Shown one piece after another: positions 1 through 6,366 of a DNA stretch of 17,802 nt. This stretch comes from RGIG2206 sp045577615 (lineage in GTDB: Bacteria; Bacillota; Clostridia; Oscillospirales; Acutalibacteraceae): assembly GCA_045577615.1 (NCBI GenBank), contig JAZNIT010000041.1, positions 1 through 17,802 on the forward strand. The letters are read 5' to 3'. Every line of letters starts with the position of its first letter. Within the stretch, counting starts at the first letter, position 1. The notes under the pieces were generated by a model, which saw only the letters and a program-made list of their open reading frames with translations, was not told the origin of the DNA and searched no databases. The position numbers and the translations under genes are program-made.

Positions 1-1
1 A

Positions 2-571
2 AAGCCTTATGTTTTTACATCAACAACTATGGGTTATCGGTCTTTTGTGTACACCGTAGAAGTTGACGAAAATAATACGTATGGCATTATTGAAGACTAT
101 TTGCTTAAAGAATTATTATTTGTTAAATACATAATCAAAGACGGACAGCAAAATGATAGCAGTTATGAGATTTTAGATAGAAAACCTTTTACTGCTGACA
201 CGAGCCTCGTTAATACTTGGGATGCCAAAATGATGCAAAACGGTTTCCAAAAAACTATGTTAAAAATTGAAACGATAGATAAGATTATCGAAACTAATAA
301 TCTTTATGAGTTTATAAAAAACGGAACCGTAGAAATTAGTTGGTTCGATAATGATACCAATCCCAATTGGTTCAAAACGGATTTTTACGTGCCTGAGCTT
401 AAAGCCTATTTCCATGTAGCCGAAGATTATGACTCAAAAACTGCACATTATGGCATATCAACGTTAGATCAAGATGACAATTTAATCCCACAGGAGTATT
501 GGAAATATAACGTTTATAAACCCTTATCTTCGAATGCTGATATAAATAATTATAAAGGGCTTGTGGGGTGA
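2..571 (+). CDS. Hypothetical protein, 5' end outside the window
   Basis: The frame is open from the first bases of the window to a TGA at 569-571, giving 189 visible residues. An ATG lies at 29, but the frame continues upstream of it without a stop and no ribosome binding site precedes it, so this is probably the C-terminal part of a longer gene. I do not recognise the family. The visible part is soluble-looking, acidic and rich in Asn, Asp, Tyr and Lys, with no membrane segment. Its last codons sit directly before the lipoprotein gene starting at 576, so the two are probably co-transcribed. Base composition is much more AT-rich than in the aromatic genes downstream, which suggests an accessory region. 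Confidence 0.6.
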   Translation, partial: KPYVFTSTTMGYRSFVYTVEVDENNTYGIIEDYLLKELLFVKYIIKDGQQNDSSYEILDRKPFTADTSLVNTWDAKMMQNGFQKTMLKIETIDKIIETNNLYEFIKNGTVEISWFDNDTNPNWFKTDFYVPELKAYFHVAEDYDSKTAHYGISTLDQDDNLIPQEYWKYNVYKPLSSNADINNYKGLVG

Positions 572-575
572 TGCT

Positions 576-1649
576 ATGAAAAGAATAATAATTTTTATTG
601 TCGCAATGTCTTTTTTGTTGCTTTCGGGTTGTTCCTCTAATATTAAAATAGCTGAAATTAATGAATTTGAGCCTGAAAAGATAAAACTTATGTTGCCGGA
701 TAATCAATCGTTAGAGAATCATAGATGGAGTGAAAAAATTTTATATTCTTCTTGTGAAGAGAAAGAATTATTTAGTTCCGAAGAACTAAAAATCAGCCAA
801 GATCTTAGTGTTGAAATGATGGTAATGATTGATAAAGATGTCTATTTTATCGCTTTCGATTATATTAAAGGACAGATAGGCTTATATTTATTAGAAAATA
901 ACCGTAGCACTAAACTATATGAAGCGCCCGATACAATAGATATAGTCGATGTGTTAAGTAAGGACGGCAAAATCTTTTTTGTAGAGCAACACGAAAATTA
1001 TCAAGTCTTGAAATGCTATTCTCCGGCAGAAAAAAGTATTAAAATAATTATTGAAGTTTCTTGGGGAAAGTATTATCAAATTTATGACTGTGGCGATTAT
1101 GTCGCCTTTTCCACTAAAGAAGATTCTACCACAAACCTTACTTTTATAAATATTAGCAATGGAACCATACCAAGCAAAAGCTTTGACAATATTGATATTT
1201 GTCCTACACTTCTTGTAGATAATAATTATTTTGTATATAGAGATATTAGCACCGGTTCAATCGTGTTTTATGATATTGATAGTGATAAGATTATTTCTAC
1301 AGTATCGACAAGTACCTCACCTAATAATTCTTTTGATAAGGCAAAGGTAATAAAAGACAACGTGATTTTATCCGATGGCTTTGGAATCTATATGCATTCT
1401 CTGTCAAATAACGAAACATATATCATATATTCAAGAGCGAAAACTGCTTGGAATGAACATCCGCCGTTTTATCTTGTGGGAAATACCGTTCTTTTCTTCG
1501 ATGATAACGCTGTTTTATGTGCAACTGATTGCGAGAATAACAAGGCAGTTGAAATTTCAAAAGAAATACAAATCAAATGCACAAACGGTGTTGATTCTTT
1601 TATAATCGAAGATGATTCCGGGAAATTATTTAAGTATAATGTTAAGTGA
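576..1649 (+). CDS. Predicted lipoprotein with beta-propeller-like repeats
   Basis: This encodes a 357-residue protein with a lipoprotein signal peptide: Lys2-Arg3, a hydrophobic stretch at 4-16 and a lipobox ending Leu-Ser-Gly-Cys19. It should be anchored on the outer face of the cell membrane. The rest is rich in short beta-strand stretches with recurring patterns such as hydrophobic-Tyr-Asp-Ile and Asp-Gly, spaced roughly 40-50 residues apart. That resembles a WD40/TolB-like beta-propeller, but I cannot name the family or a ligand. The ATG at 576 is chosen over an in-frame TTG at 561 because a GGGGTG ribosome binding site (565-570) sits five bases before it and the signal peptide then starts correctly. 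It follows the upstream partial gene by four bases and is equally AT-rich. Confidence 0.75.
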   Translation: MKRIIIFIVAMSFLLLSGCSSNIKIAEINEFEPEKIKLMLPDNQSLENHRWSEKILYSSCEEKELFSSEELKISQDLSVEMMVMIDKDVYFIAFDYIKGQIGLYLLENNRSTKLYEAPDTIDIVDVLSKDGKIFFVEQHENYQVLKCYSPAEKSIKIIIEVSWGKYYQIYDCGDYVAFSTKEDSTTNLTFINISNGTIPSKSFDNIDICPTLLVDNNYFVYRDISTGSIVFYDIDSDKIISTVSTSTSPNNSFDKAKVIKDNVILSDGFGIYMHSLSNNETYIIYSRAKTAWNEHPPFYLVGNTVLFFDDNAVLCATDCENNKAVEISKEIQIKCTNGVDSFIIEDDSGKLFKYNVK

Positions 1650-1759
1650 TAGATTTGTTAGAATAGGGAAACAGTGGAAGATTCTATGTCTTAAAATGTT
1701 GGTCCTAATATAACACGTATAAACAAATTTATATTTCCTATAATACAAAGAAATCGCGC

Positions 1760-1834
1760 CTATGGGTTGTACTCTAAAGGACAGTACAATAATATACGAA
1801 ACACCCATAGTTTTCTAAAACTGTGGGTGTTTTT
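1760..1834 (+). terminator. Terminator with competing upstream fold
   Basis: Bases 1801-1814 and 1817-1830 form a 14-pair stem (one G-U pair) followed by TTTT, a good rho-independent terminator for the lipoprotein gene. Upstream, 1767-1773 and 1783-1789 form a perfect 7-pair hairpin. The eight bases at 1760-1767 are exactly complementary to 1803-1810, which is the 5' arm of the terminator. Two mutually exclusive folds are therefore possible. The terminator call is firm; any regulatory use of the alternative fold is inference. Confidence 0.75.
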
Positions 1835-1858
1835 AATATTCTCTTTCTTTGTTAGTTA

Positions 1859-1878
1859 AGTTGTGCTATAATACAACT
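1859..1878 (+). promoter_or_regulatory. Extended -10 promoter inside a small inverted repeat
   Basis: TGCTATAAT at 1864-1872 is a perfect extended -10 element. No good -35 is seen at the usual distance, which is common for extended -10 promoters. AGTTGT (1859-1864) and ACAACT (1873-1878) form an inverted repeat around the -10, so a repressor could bind here. Transcription would begin near 1879, giving a leader of about 38 bases before the next lipoprotein gene. Confidence 0.55.
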
Positions 1879-1916
1879 GACCGATAAAGAAGAATTTGAC
1901 AAAGGAGTGTGATTGT

Positions 1917-2267
1917 ATGAAAAAGTTGATAGCATTAGTTTTAGCATTGGTCTGTGTATTGGGTCTGGTTGGTTGTACAAGCAAAACCTACGAATTGCCG
2001 CATGATAAATTCTGCTATTCGGCAAACAGCACTCAAACCTACGAATTGAATGCTGATGACAGGCAGTACATCATTGACCTTTTGAACAGCGCTTCTTGGG
2101 TAAATGACCTCACGAATTGTGGCAGTGACTTTGTTTTCTACACACAAAAACAAGAGGTTAGATACCATTCCGAATGCGGAACATTTAACGATTATATGAG
2201 CAAAAATAGCACGACCGTTTCAGAAGAACAGCGTGACACTATCAATGCAATGTTAGGCATCAATTGA
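1917..2267 (+). CDS. Small hypothetical lipoprotein
   Basis: This encodes a 116-residue protein starting with a clear lipoprotein signal: Met-Lys-Lys, a hydrophobic run at 4-18 and a lipobox Leu-Val-Gly-Cys20. The mature part is about 97 residues and has Cys33, Cys68 and Cys87; the last lies in a Ser-Glu-Cys-Gly-Thr-Phe-Asn-Asp stretch. A pair of these could form a disulfide outside the cell. I do not recognise a named family. The ATG at 1917 is preferred over an earlier in-frame start at 1896, because AAAGGAG at 1901-1907 stands nine bases before it and the signal peptide then begins normally. It has its own promoter just upstream, so it seems to be a single-gene unit. Role unknown. Confidence 0.75.
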   Translation: MKKLIALVLALVCVLGLVGCTSKTYELPHDKFCYSANSTQTYELNADDRQYIIDLLNSASWVNDLTNCGSDFVFYTQKQEVRYHSECGTFNDYMSKNSTTVSEEQRDTINAMLGIN

Positions 2268-2384
2268 CTTGCCAATTCCAATTTATCTAATAGATGATAT
2301 TTGTTTAGAAAAGGGTTTGAGGTTCTCCTGATAAGTGGAAAATGATATACATTTTCCCTGCTTGTTACGGTATAAGACAAAATT

Positions 2385-2415
2385 AAAGGAAGCACGAATT
2401 TCGTGCTTCCTTTTT
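2385..2415 (+). terminator. Strong rho-independent terminator
   Basis: Bases 2385-2397 and 2401-2413 are a perfect 13-pair inverted repeat with a three-base loop, running into TTTTT. It lies about 120 bases after the small lipoprotein gene. Another hairpin (2337-2344 with 2350-2357, loop ATATA) lies between them. Confidence 0.85.
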
Positions 2416-2460
2416 CAGTGTCTCACAGAGAATATATTAAATTTTTGAGAATGGTAATTC

Positions 2461-2536
2461 GCGATATATTGCTTCGCAATTCGATATATTTTACTTCGTA
2501 AAATTCGATATGTTTACCTATCAGTAAACGCGATAT
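2461..2536 (+). repeat. Array of three hairpins separated by CGATAT heptamers
   Basis: Four heptamers of the form (T/G)CGATAT start at 2461, 2481, 2505 and 2530. The gaps hold three perfect hairpins: 2468-2480 (ATTGC/GCAAT, loop TTC), 2488-2504 (ATTTTAC/GTAAAAT, loop TTC) and 2512-2529 (GTTTAC/GTAAAC, loop CTATCA). The stems differ in sequence but keep the same layout, so pairing seems to be under selection or copied as a unit. This resembles a dispersed REP- or MITE-like palindromic element. It is not a CRISPR array: spacers are only 13-18 bases and self-complementary. Confidence 0.7.
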
Positions 2537-2576
2537 GATATAAAAACTGTGTTGTATCTGCCTTGACACACTAGTG

Positions 2577-2672
2577 TCGGGCAGCCCCATTATCCAAAAC
2601 GGAAAACTAATCGGCGCGGTGACCCACGTGCTCGTCAACGACCCGACAAAGGGATACATTAAAAAACGATAA
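2577..2672 (+). pseudogene. SpoIVB (peptidase S55) catalytic-serine fragment
   Basis: Read from 2577, the DNA encodes Ser-Gly-Ser-Pro-Ile-Ile-Gln-Asn-Gly-Lys, then a segment containing Gly-Ala-Val-Thr-His-Val and Val-Asn-Asp-Pro-Thr-Lys-Gly-Tyr, and then a short unrelated tail to a stop at 2670-2672. In the SpoIVB sporulation protease (family S55), this Gly-Ser-Pro-Ile segment contains the catalytic serine, and Val-Asn-Asp-Pro-Thr-x-Gly-Tyr lies close behind it. Only about 28 matching codons exist. The frame is closed upstream by a TAA at 2541, there is no start codon or ribosome binding site, and the PDZ region and catalytic histidine are missing. GC content is clearly higher than in the flanks. 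It is a relic or part of a repeated element, not a working protease. Confidence 0.75.
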
Positions 2673-2752
2673 GCATTATGATGAGTTTAAAAAACTTGTA
2701 GTTGCTTTAAAATGTTTATATAACAAATAATTTGTTATTAACACGCAGGTGA

Positions 2753-2800
2753 GCGGCTCCATCCATGAGCATATGGATGGAGCCGCCATTTGCACTTTTT
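2753..2800 (+). terminator. Long perfect hairpin, possible terminator
   Basis: Bases 2753-2766 and 2773-2786 form a perfect 14-pair GC-rich stem with the six-base loop GAGCAT. A T-run follows only at 2796-2800, nine bases later, so termination is plausible but not certain. It lies between the SpoIVB fragment and the aromatic operon promoter and would insulate that promoter from upstream transcription. It could also be part of the neighbouring repeat. Confidence 0.5.
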
Positions 2801-2861
2801 ATGTTAAAGAAGCAAGTTTAAGCAATTTTTTTATAAACAGCGTGTTTTTTCTCAAAATCTA

Positions 2862-2890
2862 TTGACAAGCGGGAAAAAGGGGCATATAAT
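2862..2890 (+). promoter_or_regulatory. Consensus sigma-A promoter of the aromatic operon
   Basis: TTGACA at 2862-2867 and TATAAT at 2885-2890 are separated by exactly 17 bases, a perfect consensus promoter. Transcription would start near 2897, about 26 bases before the leader peptide start and 209 bases before aroF. Such a strong promoter fits a system in which control is exerted after initiation, by attenuation. Confidence 0.9.
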
Positions 2891-2922
2891 GTGTAACAAC
2901 AAAACACAGAGGAGGAGTAGCC

Positions 2923-3000
2923 GTGAAAACTCAAAAGTTCTTTTATAGCTTTTATTACTTTACCGTGGGCTGCCCGTCTTTTGTGAAATCTGAAGGTTAA
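2923..3000 (+). CDS. Phe/Tyr-rich leader peptide of the aromatic operon
   Basis: A GTG start at 2923 follows an excellent ribosome binding site, GGAGGAG at 2911-2917. The 25-residue peptide begins Met-Lys-Thr-Gln-Lys, then reads Phe-Phe-Tyr-Ser-Phe-Tyr-Tyr-Phe at residues 6-13, has one more Phe at 20, and ends at TAA 2998-3000. Seven of eight consecutive residues are the aromatic end products of the operon downstream. The gene lies between a consensus promoter and a rho-independent terminator placed before aroF. This is the arrangement of attenuation leader peptides such as enterobacterial PheL: slow translation of the aromatic codons signals a shortage of charged tRNA. The peptide itself probably has no function. 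I recognise no named gene for it in Clostridia. Confidence 0.88.
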   Translation: MKTQKFFYSFYYFTVGCPSFVKSEG

Positions 3001-3028
3001 TTTCAGTGCAACAATACGGACAGTCCGC
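2965..3028 (+). promoter_or_regulatory. Predicted antiterminator stem of the aromatic attenuator
   Basis: GTGGGCTGCCCGT (2965-2977), inside the leader peptide gene just after the aromatic codons, can pair with ACGGACAGTCCGC (3016-3028): 12 of 13 positions pair, two as G-U, with one C-A mismatch. Bases 3023-3028 are the 5' arm of the terminator, so the two folds exclude each other. The loop contains another small stem (2984-2989 with 3000-3005). A ribosome stalled early in the Phe/Tyr run would leave 2965-2977 free to pair. One that reaches the stop codon would disturb this fold. The segment 2965-2977 can also fold on itself around a CTG loop. The mechanism is inferred from pairing. Confidence 0.7.
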
Positions 3029-3070
3029 ATTCGCATACCTCACAAGGTATATATGAATGGCGGGCTTTTT
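3023..3070 (+). terminator. Attenuator terminator before aroF
   Basis: The outer stem pairs 3023-3032 with 3055-3065 (one bulged G). An inner stem pairs 3035-3040 with 3045-3050. TTTTTATTTT follows directly. It lies 23 bases after the leader peptide stop and 36 bases before aroF, so it would end transcription before the structural genes unless the antiterminator forms. Confidence 0.82.
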
Positions 3071-3105
3071 ATTTTAGTTTTATCCCATAAGCGAGGTATA
3101 TCACA

Positions 3106-4134
3106 ATGCAAATGAATTTTCACAGAAAACTGCCCATCCCTCAGGATGTAAAGCAAGAATATTCCTTGACCGAGGCTATGAAGCAGGTCAAGGCCCACCG
3201 TGACGAGGCCATCCGTGCTGCCTTTGACGGCAGCTCCGACAAATTTATCCTTATCATCGGCCCTTGCTCTGCCGACCACAGTGAGCCTGTGCTTGAATAC
3301 ATTTCAAGACTTCGTAAAATTGAAGAGCAGGTTTCTGATAAAATTATCATCATTCCTCGAATCTATACTAACAAGCCCCGTACAACAGGCAAGGGCTACA
3401 AGGGTATGCTCCATCAGCCCGACCCCGATTCAAAGCCCGATATGTATAAAGGTATCGTTGCCATTCGCGAGCTTCATCTGGCCGCTTTGAGAGATTACGG
3501 CTTCTCCTGCGCCGATGAAATGCTCTATCCCGAAAACTATCGTTACCTTTCCGATTTGCTTTCTTATGTTGCCGTCGGTGCCCGCTCGGTAGAAAATCAG
3601 CAGCACCGCCTCACCGCAAGTGGAATCGACGCCCCCGTCGGTATGAAAAACCCCACGGGCGGTGACTTCTCGGTAATGATGAATTCAATAGTAGCTGCCC
3701 AATCAAGCCACACCTTCATCTATCGCGGATGGGAGGTTACAAGCCAAGGCAACCCCTACGCTCACGCAATTTTGCGCGGCTACACTGACTATGCAGGCCG
3801 CAGCGTTTCCAACTATCACTATGAGGATTTGCTTCGTGTCAAAGAGCTCTACGAGCAGTCAAACCTTAGCAATCCTTCGGTGATTGTTGATACCAACCAC
3901 AACAACTCGGGCAAAAAGTATCTTGAGCAAATCCGCATCGCCAAGGATATTGTTTACAGCCGCAACCAAAATGCCGACATCAAGCGCCTTGTCAAGGGTC
4001 TTATGATAGAAAGTTATCTTGAAGATGGTGCCCAAAGCGTTGGCGAGCATGTGTTCGGCAAATCAATTACCGACCCTTGCCTCGGCTGGGAAAAGACCGA
4101 GCAGTTAATTCTCGATATTGCCGATAAACTTTAA
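3106..4134 (+). CDS. aroF: 3-deoxy-7-phosphoheptulonate synthase (DAHP synthase, type I-alpha)
   Basis: Condenses phosphoenolpyruvate with erythrose 4-phosphate to DAHP, the first step of the shikimate pathway. The 342 residues match the AroF/G/H type in length. Visible motifs are Gly-Pro-Cys-Ser at 52-55, Lys-Pro-Arg-Thr-Thr at 90-94 and Gly-Ala-Arg-Ser-Val-Glu-Asn-Gln at 158-165. The four expected metal ligands are Cys54, His265 (in Asp-Thr-Asn-His), Glu302 (in Met-Ile-Glu-Ser) and Asp323 (in Lys-Ser-Ile-Thr-Asp). Enzymes of this type are usually feedback-inhibited by one aromatic amino acid; which one cannot be read here. Start 3106 is preferred over 3112 because GCGAGG at 3091-3096 is correctly spaced. 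It is the first structural gene after the Phe/Tyr attenuator. The letter F is a convention, not proof of Tyr sensitivity. Confidence 0.95.
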   Translation: MQMNFHRKLPIPQDVKQEYSLTEAMKQVKAHRDEAIRAAFDGSSDKFILIIGPCSADHSEPVLEYISRLRKIEEQVSDKIIIIPRIYTNKPRTTGKGYKGMLHQPDPDSKPDMYKGIVAIRELHLAALRDYGFSCADEMLYPENYRYLSDLLSYVAVGARSVENQQHRLTASGIDAPVGMKNPTGGDFSVMMNSIVAAQSSHTFIYRGWEVTSQGNPYAHAILRGYTDYAGRSVSNYHYEDLLRVKELYEQSNLSNPSVIVDTNHNNSGKKYLEQIRIAKDIVYSRNQNADIKRLVKGLMIESYLEDGAQSVGEHVFGKSITDPCLGWEKTEQLILDIADKL

Positions 4135-4153
4135 TTAAGGATGTGCACAAGCT

Positions 4154-5242
4154 ATGTCTAACAAGCTGGAAGAAGCAAGAAAAATTATAAACCAAGTAGA
4201 CTCTCAGATGGCCAAGCTGTTTGTTGAGCGTATGAGGGCTGCCGAAATGGTTTATGAGCATAAAAAAGAGGTTGGTCTGCCAATCCTTGACCAACAGCGG
4301 GAGGATGCCCTAATCGAGCAAAATTCGGCCCTCATAGAGGATGATGCGCTCAAGGGCTACTACATCGACTATATCAAAAATATGATGTCTATCTCCCGCG
4401 CCTATCAGTACCGTTTGCAAAGCGGCTTGAAGGTGGCATACAGCGGGGTAGAGGGCGCCTTTGCCCACATCGCCGCAGGCAGAATTTTCCCTCAGGGCAA
4501 CCGTGTGTCTTACAGCGATTTCAAAGCCGCTTACGATGCCGTTGTCAACGGTGATAGTGATGTTGCCGTTCTTCCCATCGAAAACAGCTATGCCGGTGAG
4601 GTCGGTCAGACCATGGACCTTATCTTTTCTGGCAGCCTTTACGTAAACGGAATTTACGAGTTCGAGGTGCATCAAAATCTTCTTGGCTTGCCCAATGCAA
4701 CCGTCGAGGATATTAAAAAGGTAGCAAGCCATCCCCAAGCCCTCAGCCAATGCCACGATTATATTAAAATGCGCGGCTTTGAAGCAGAAGAATCTAACAA
4801 CACCGCCATTGCGGCAAAAATGGTTGCCGAGGCTAAGGATACATCCTTGGCCGCTATCGCAAGTGTGGAAACGGCTGAAATCTATGGCCTAAAGGTGATT
4901 GAAGCCAATATTAACAAAAGCAGCGAAAACACCACTCGCTTTGTCGTTCTTTCAAAGGTAAGAGCAACTGCCCCTAACCTTACAAGCACTCTGCTGATGT
5001 TCACCGTTAAGCACGAGGCAGGCTCTCTTGCAAATGCTATCAGCATTATCGGTAAATATGGCTACAATATGACAGCGTTGCGCAGCCGGCCTATGAAAAA
5101 GCATTCGTGGCAGTATTATTTTTATGTTGAAATTGATGGCACAACCGACACCGAAAACGGCGCAAAAATGCTTGATCAGTTAAGCAAGGTGTGCGATAAA
5201 CTTAAGGTGGCAGGTGCCTTTGCCTCTCACACCGAAATTTAA
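4154..5242 (+). CDS. pheA: Bifunctional chorismate mutase / prephenate dehydratase (P-protein)
   Basis: Converts chorismate to prephenate and prephenate to phenylpyruvate, the Phe branch. Residues 1-85 are an AroQ-type helical chorismate mutase with the expected active-site pattern: Arg26, Lys37, Asp46, Arg49 and Glu50 at the spacing of the E. coli enzyme. Residues about 93-270 are the dehydratase, starting Val-Ala-Tyr-Ser-Gly and including Pro-Ile-Glu-Asn-Ser at 141-145 and the catalytic Thr-Arg-Phe at 261-263. Residues about 277-355 form an ACT domain with Gly-Ser-Leu-Ala-Asn-Ala at 290-295 and Arg-Ser-Arg-Pro at 310-313, a close variant of the Phe-binding Glu-Ser-Arg-Pro motif, so feedback by Phe is likely. 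Its length of 362 residues is slightly shorter than the usual 380 or so. It follows aroF by 19 bases. Confidence 0.95.
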   Translation: MSNKLEEARKIINQVDSQMAKLFVERMRAAEMVYEHKKEVGLPILDQQREDALIEQNSALIEDDALKGYYIDYIKNMMSISRAYQYRLQSGLKVAYSGVEGAFAHIAAGRIFPQGNRVSYSDFKAAYDAVVNGDSDVAVLPIENSYAGEVGQTMDLIFSGSLYVNGIYEFEVHQNLLGLPNATVEDIKKVASHPQALSQCHDYIKMRGFEAEESNNTAIAAKMVAEAKDTSLAAIASVETAEIYGLKVIEANINKSSENTTRFVVLSKVRATAPNLTSTLLMFTVKHEAGSLANAISIIGKYGYNMTALRSRPMKKHSWQYYFYVEIDGTTDTENGAKMLDQLSKVCDKLKVAGAFASHTEI

Positions 5243-5255
5243 AGGGGTTGAAATA

Positions 5256-6344
5256 ATGAAAAACACCATTGGAAACAGCGTGGCAGTTACTCTTTTCGGT
5301 GAAAGTCACGGAGAATATATCGGCACGGTTATAGACGGTCTGGCCCCCGGCATAAAAATTGATTGCAACTATATTGCCCATATGCTTACTCTTCGCCGCC
5401 CTGAAGGCAAAATATCAACTCCCCGAAAGGAAAAGGACGAGTTCAAGCTTGTCAGCGGTGTTGTAAACGATACCACTACAGGCACTCCCGTCACCATTCT
5501 TATACCCAACGAGAATGTTCAAAGCGGAGACTATTCTCAAATGAAAACCGTGGCCCGCCCCTCACACGCCGACTATACTGCCGAGTGCAAATATCACGGC
5601 TATCAGGACTCTCGCGGCGGCGGCCACTTCAGCGGACGAATTACTGCCGCCCTTGTTGCCGCAGGTGCAATATGCAAGTTGGCTCTTGAGCAAAAGGGCG
5701 TTTATATCGGCACCCACGTTAAAAAGTGTGCAGGAGTTTCAGACAGAGATTTTGCCAACCTTCAATCTGATATTGAAACCTTAAACCAAAAAATCTTTGC
5801 CGTGCTTGATGACCAAAGCGGCGAAAATATGAAAAACGCCATACTTGACGCAGCATCCCAAGGGGATAGCGTTGGCGGCATCCTTGAAACAGCCGTTATC
5901 GGTATGCCCGAGGGTGTAGGTGAGCCTTGGTTTGACTCGGTTGAAAGTATGCTTTCTCATATGCTGTTTTCTATCCCTGCCGTTAAAGGCGTTGAGTTTG
6001 GCAAGGGCTTTTCTATTTCCGAAATGCGTGGCAGCGAGGCCAACGACCCCATGAAGATGGATAACGGCAAGGTGGTAACGCTTACTAATAACAACGGCGG
6101 CATTAACGGCGGCATTACCAACGGAATGCCCATAATTTTCAGAACCGCCATCAAACCCACCCCCACTATTTTTAAAGCACAGGATACCATCGACTTCAAA
6201 TTAATGACCGATGCCGTGCTTGAACCCAAGGGCAGGCACGACCCTGCTATTGTTCACCGAGCAAGAATAGTGCAGGATGCAGCCACCGCTATCGTTCTTT
6301 GCGATGCCTTGGCAATGCGTTACGGTACCGATTGGCTTAAATGA
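5256..6344 (+). CDS. aroC: Chorismate synthase
   Basis: Converts 5-enolpyruvylshikimate 3-phosphate to chorismate using reduced FMN, the last shared step to the aromatic amino acids. The 362 residues fit the family. Motifs seen are Gly-Glu-Ser-His-Gly at 15-19, Arg-Arg-Pro-Glu-Gly-Lys near residue 50, Ser-Arg-Gly-Gly-Gly-His-Phe-Ser-Gly-Arg near 125, and Gly-Arg-His-Asp-Pro near the C terminus. The frame is open upstream to 5214, inside pheA. The ATG at 5256 is chosen because AAAGGGG at 5241-5247 precedes it by eight bases and the protein then starts with the conserved Asn-x-x-Gly-Asn-Ser region. It begins 13 bases after pheA, so it is co-transcribed. Confidence 0.96.
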   Translation: MKNTIGNSVAVTLFGESHGEYIGTVIDGLAPGIKIDCNYIAHMLTLRRPEGKISTPRKEKDEFKLVSGVVNDTTTGTPVTILIPNENVQSGDYSQMKTVARPSHADYTAECKYHGYQDSRGGGHFSGRITAALVAAGAICKLALEQKGVYIGTHVKKCAGVSDRDFANLQSDIETLNQKIFAVLDDQSGENMKNAILDAASQGDSVGGILETAVIGMPEGVGEPWFDSVESMLSHMLFSIPAVKGVEFGKGFSISEMRGSEANDPMKMDNGKVVTLTNNNGGINGGITNGMPIIFRTAIKPTPTIFKAQDTIDFKLMTDAVLEPKGRHDPAIVHRARIVQDAATAIVLCDALAMRYGTDWLK

Positions 6345-6366
6345 CCAAACGAAAGGAATGTACAGC

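Noticed and set aside
2461..2536. CRISPR-like repeat array
   Set aside because: Repeats are only seven bases, the intervals are self-complementary hairpins of 13-18 bases, and no cas gene is nearby.
2268..2860. Insertion sequence in the gene-free stretch
   Set aside because: No transposase coding sequence or paired terminal repeats with target duplication can be seen; only hairpins and the SpoIVB fragment.
2897..3105. T-box riboswitch before aroF
   Set aside because: No T-box core sequence (AGGGTGG...ACCGCG type) and no specifier-loop stem are seen; a translated aromatic leader explains the region better.
5214..5255. Earlier start for aroC overlapping pheA
   Set aside because: It has no ribosome binding site and would add residues before the conserved N terminus; ATG 5256 has a good site.
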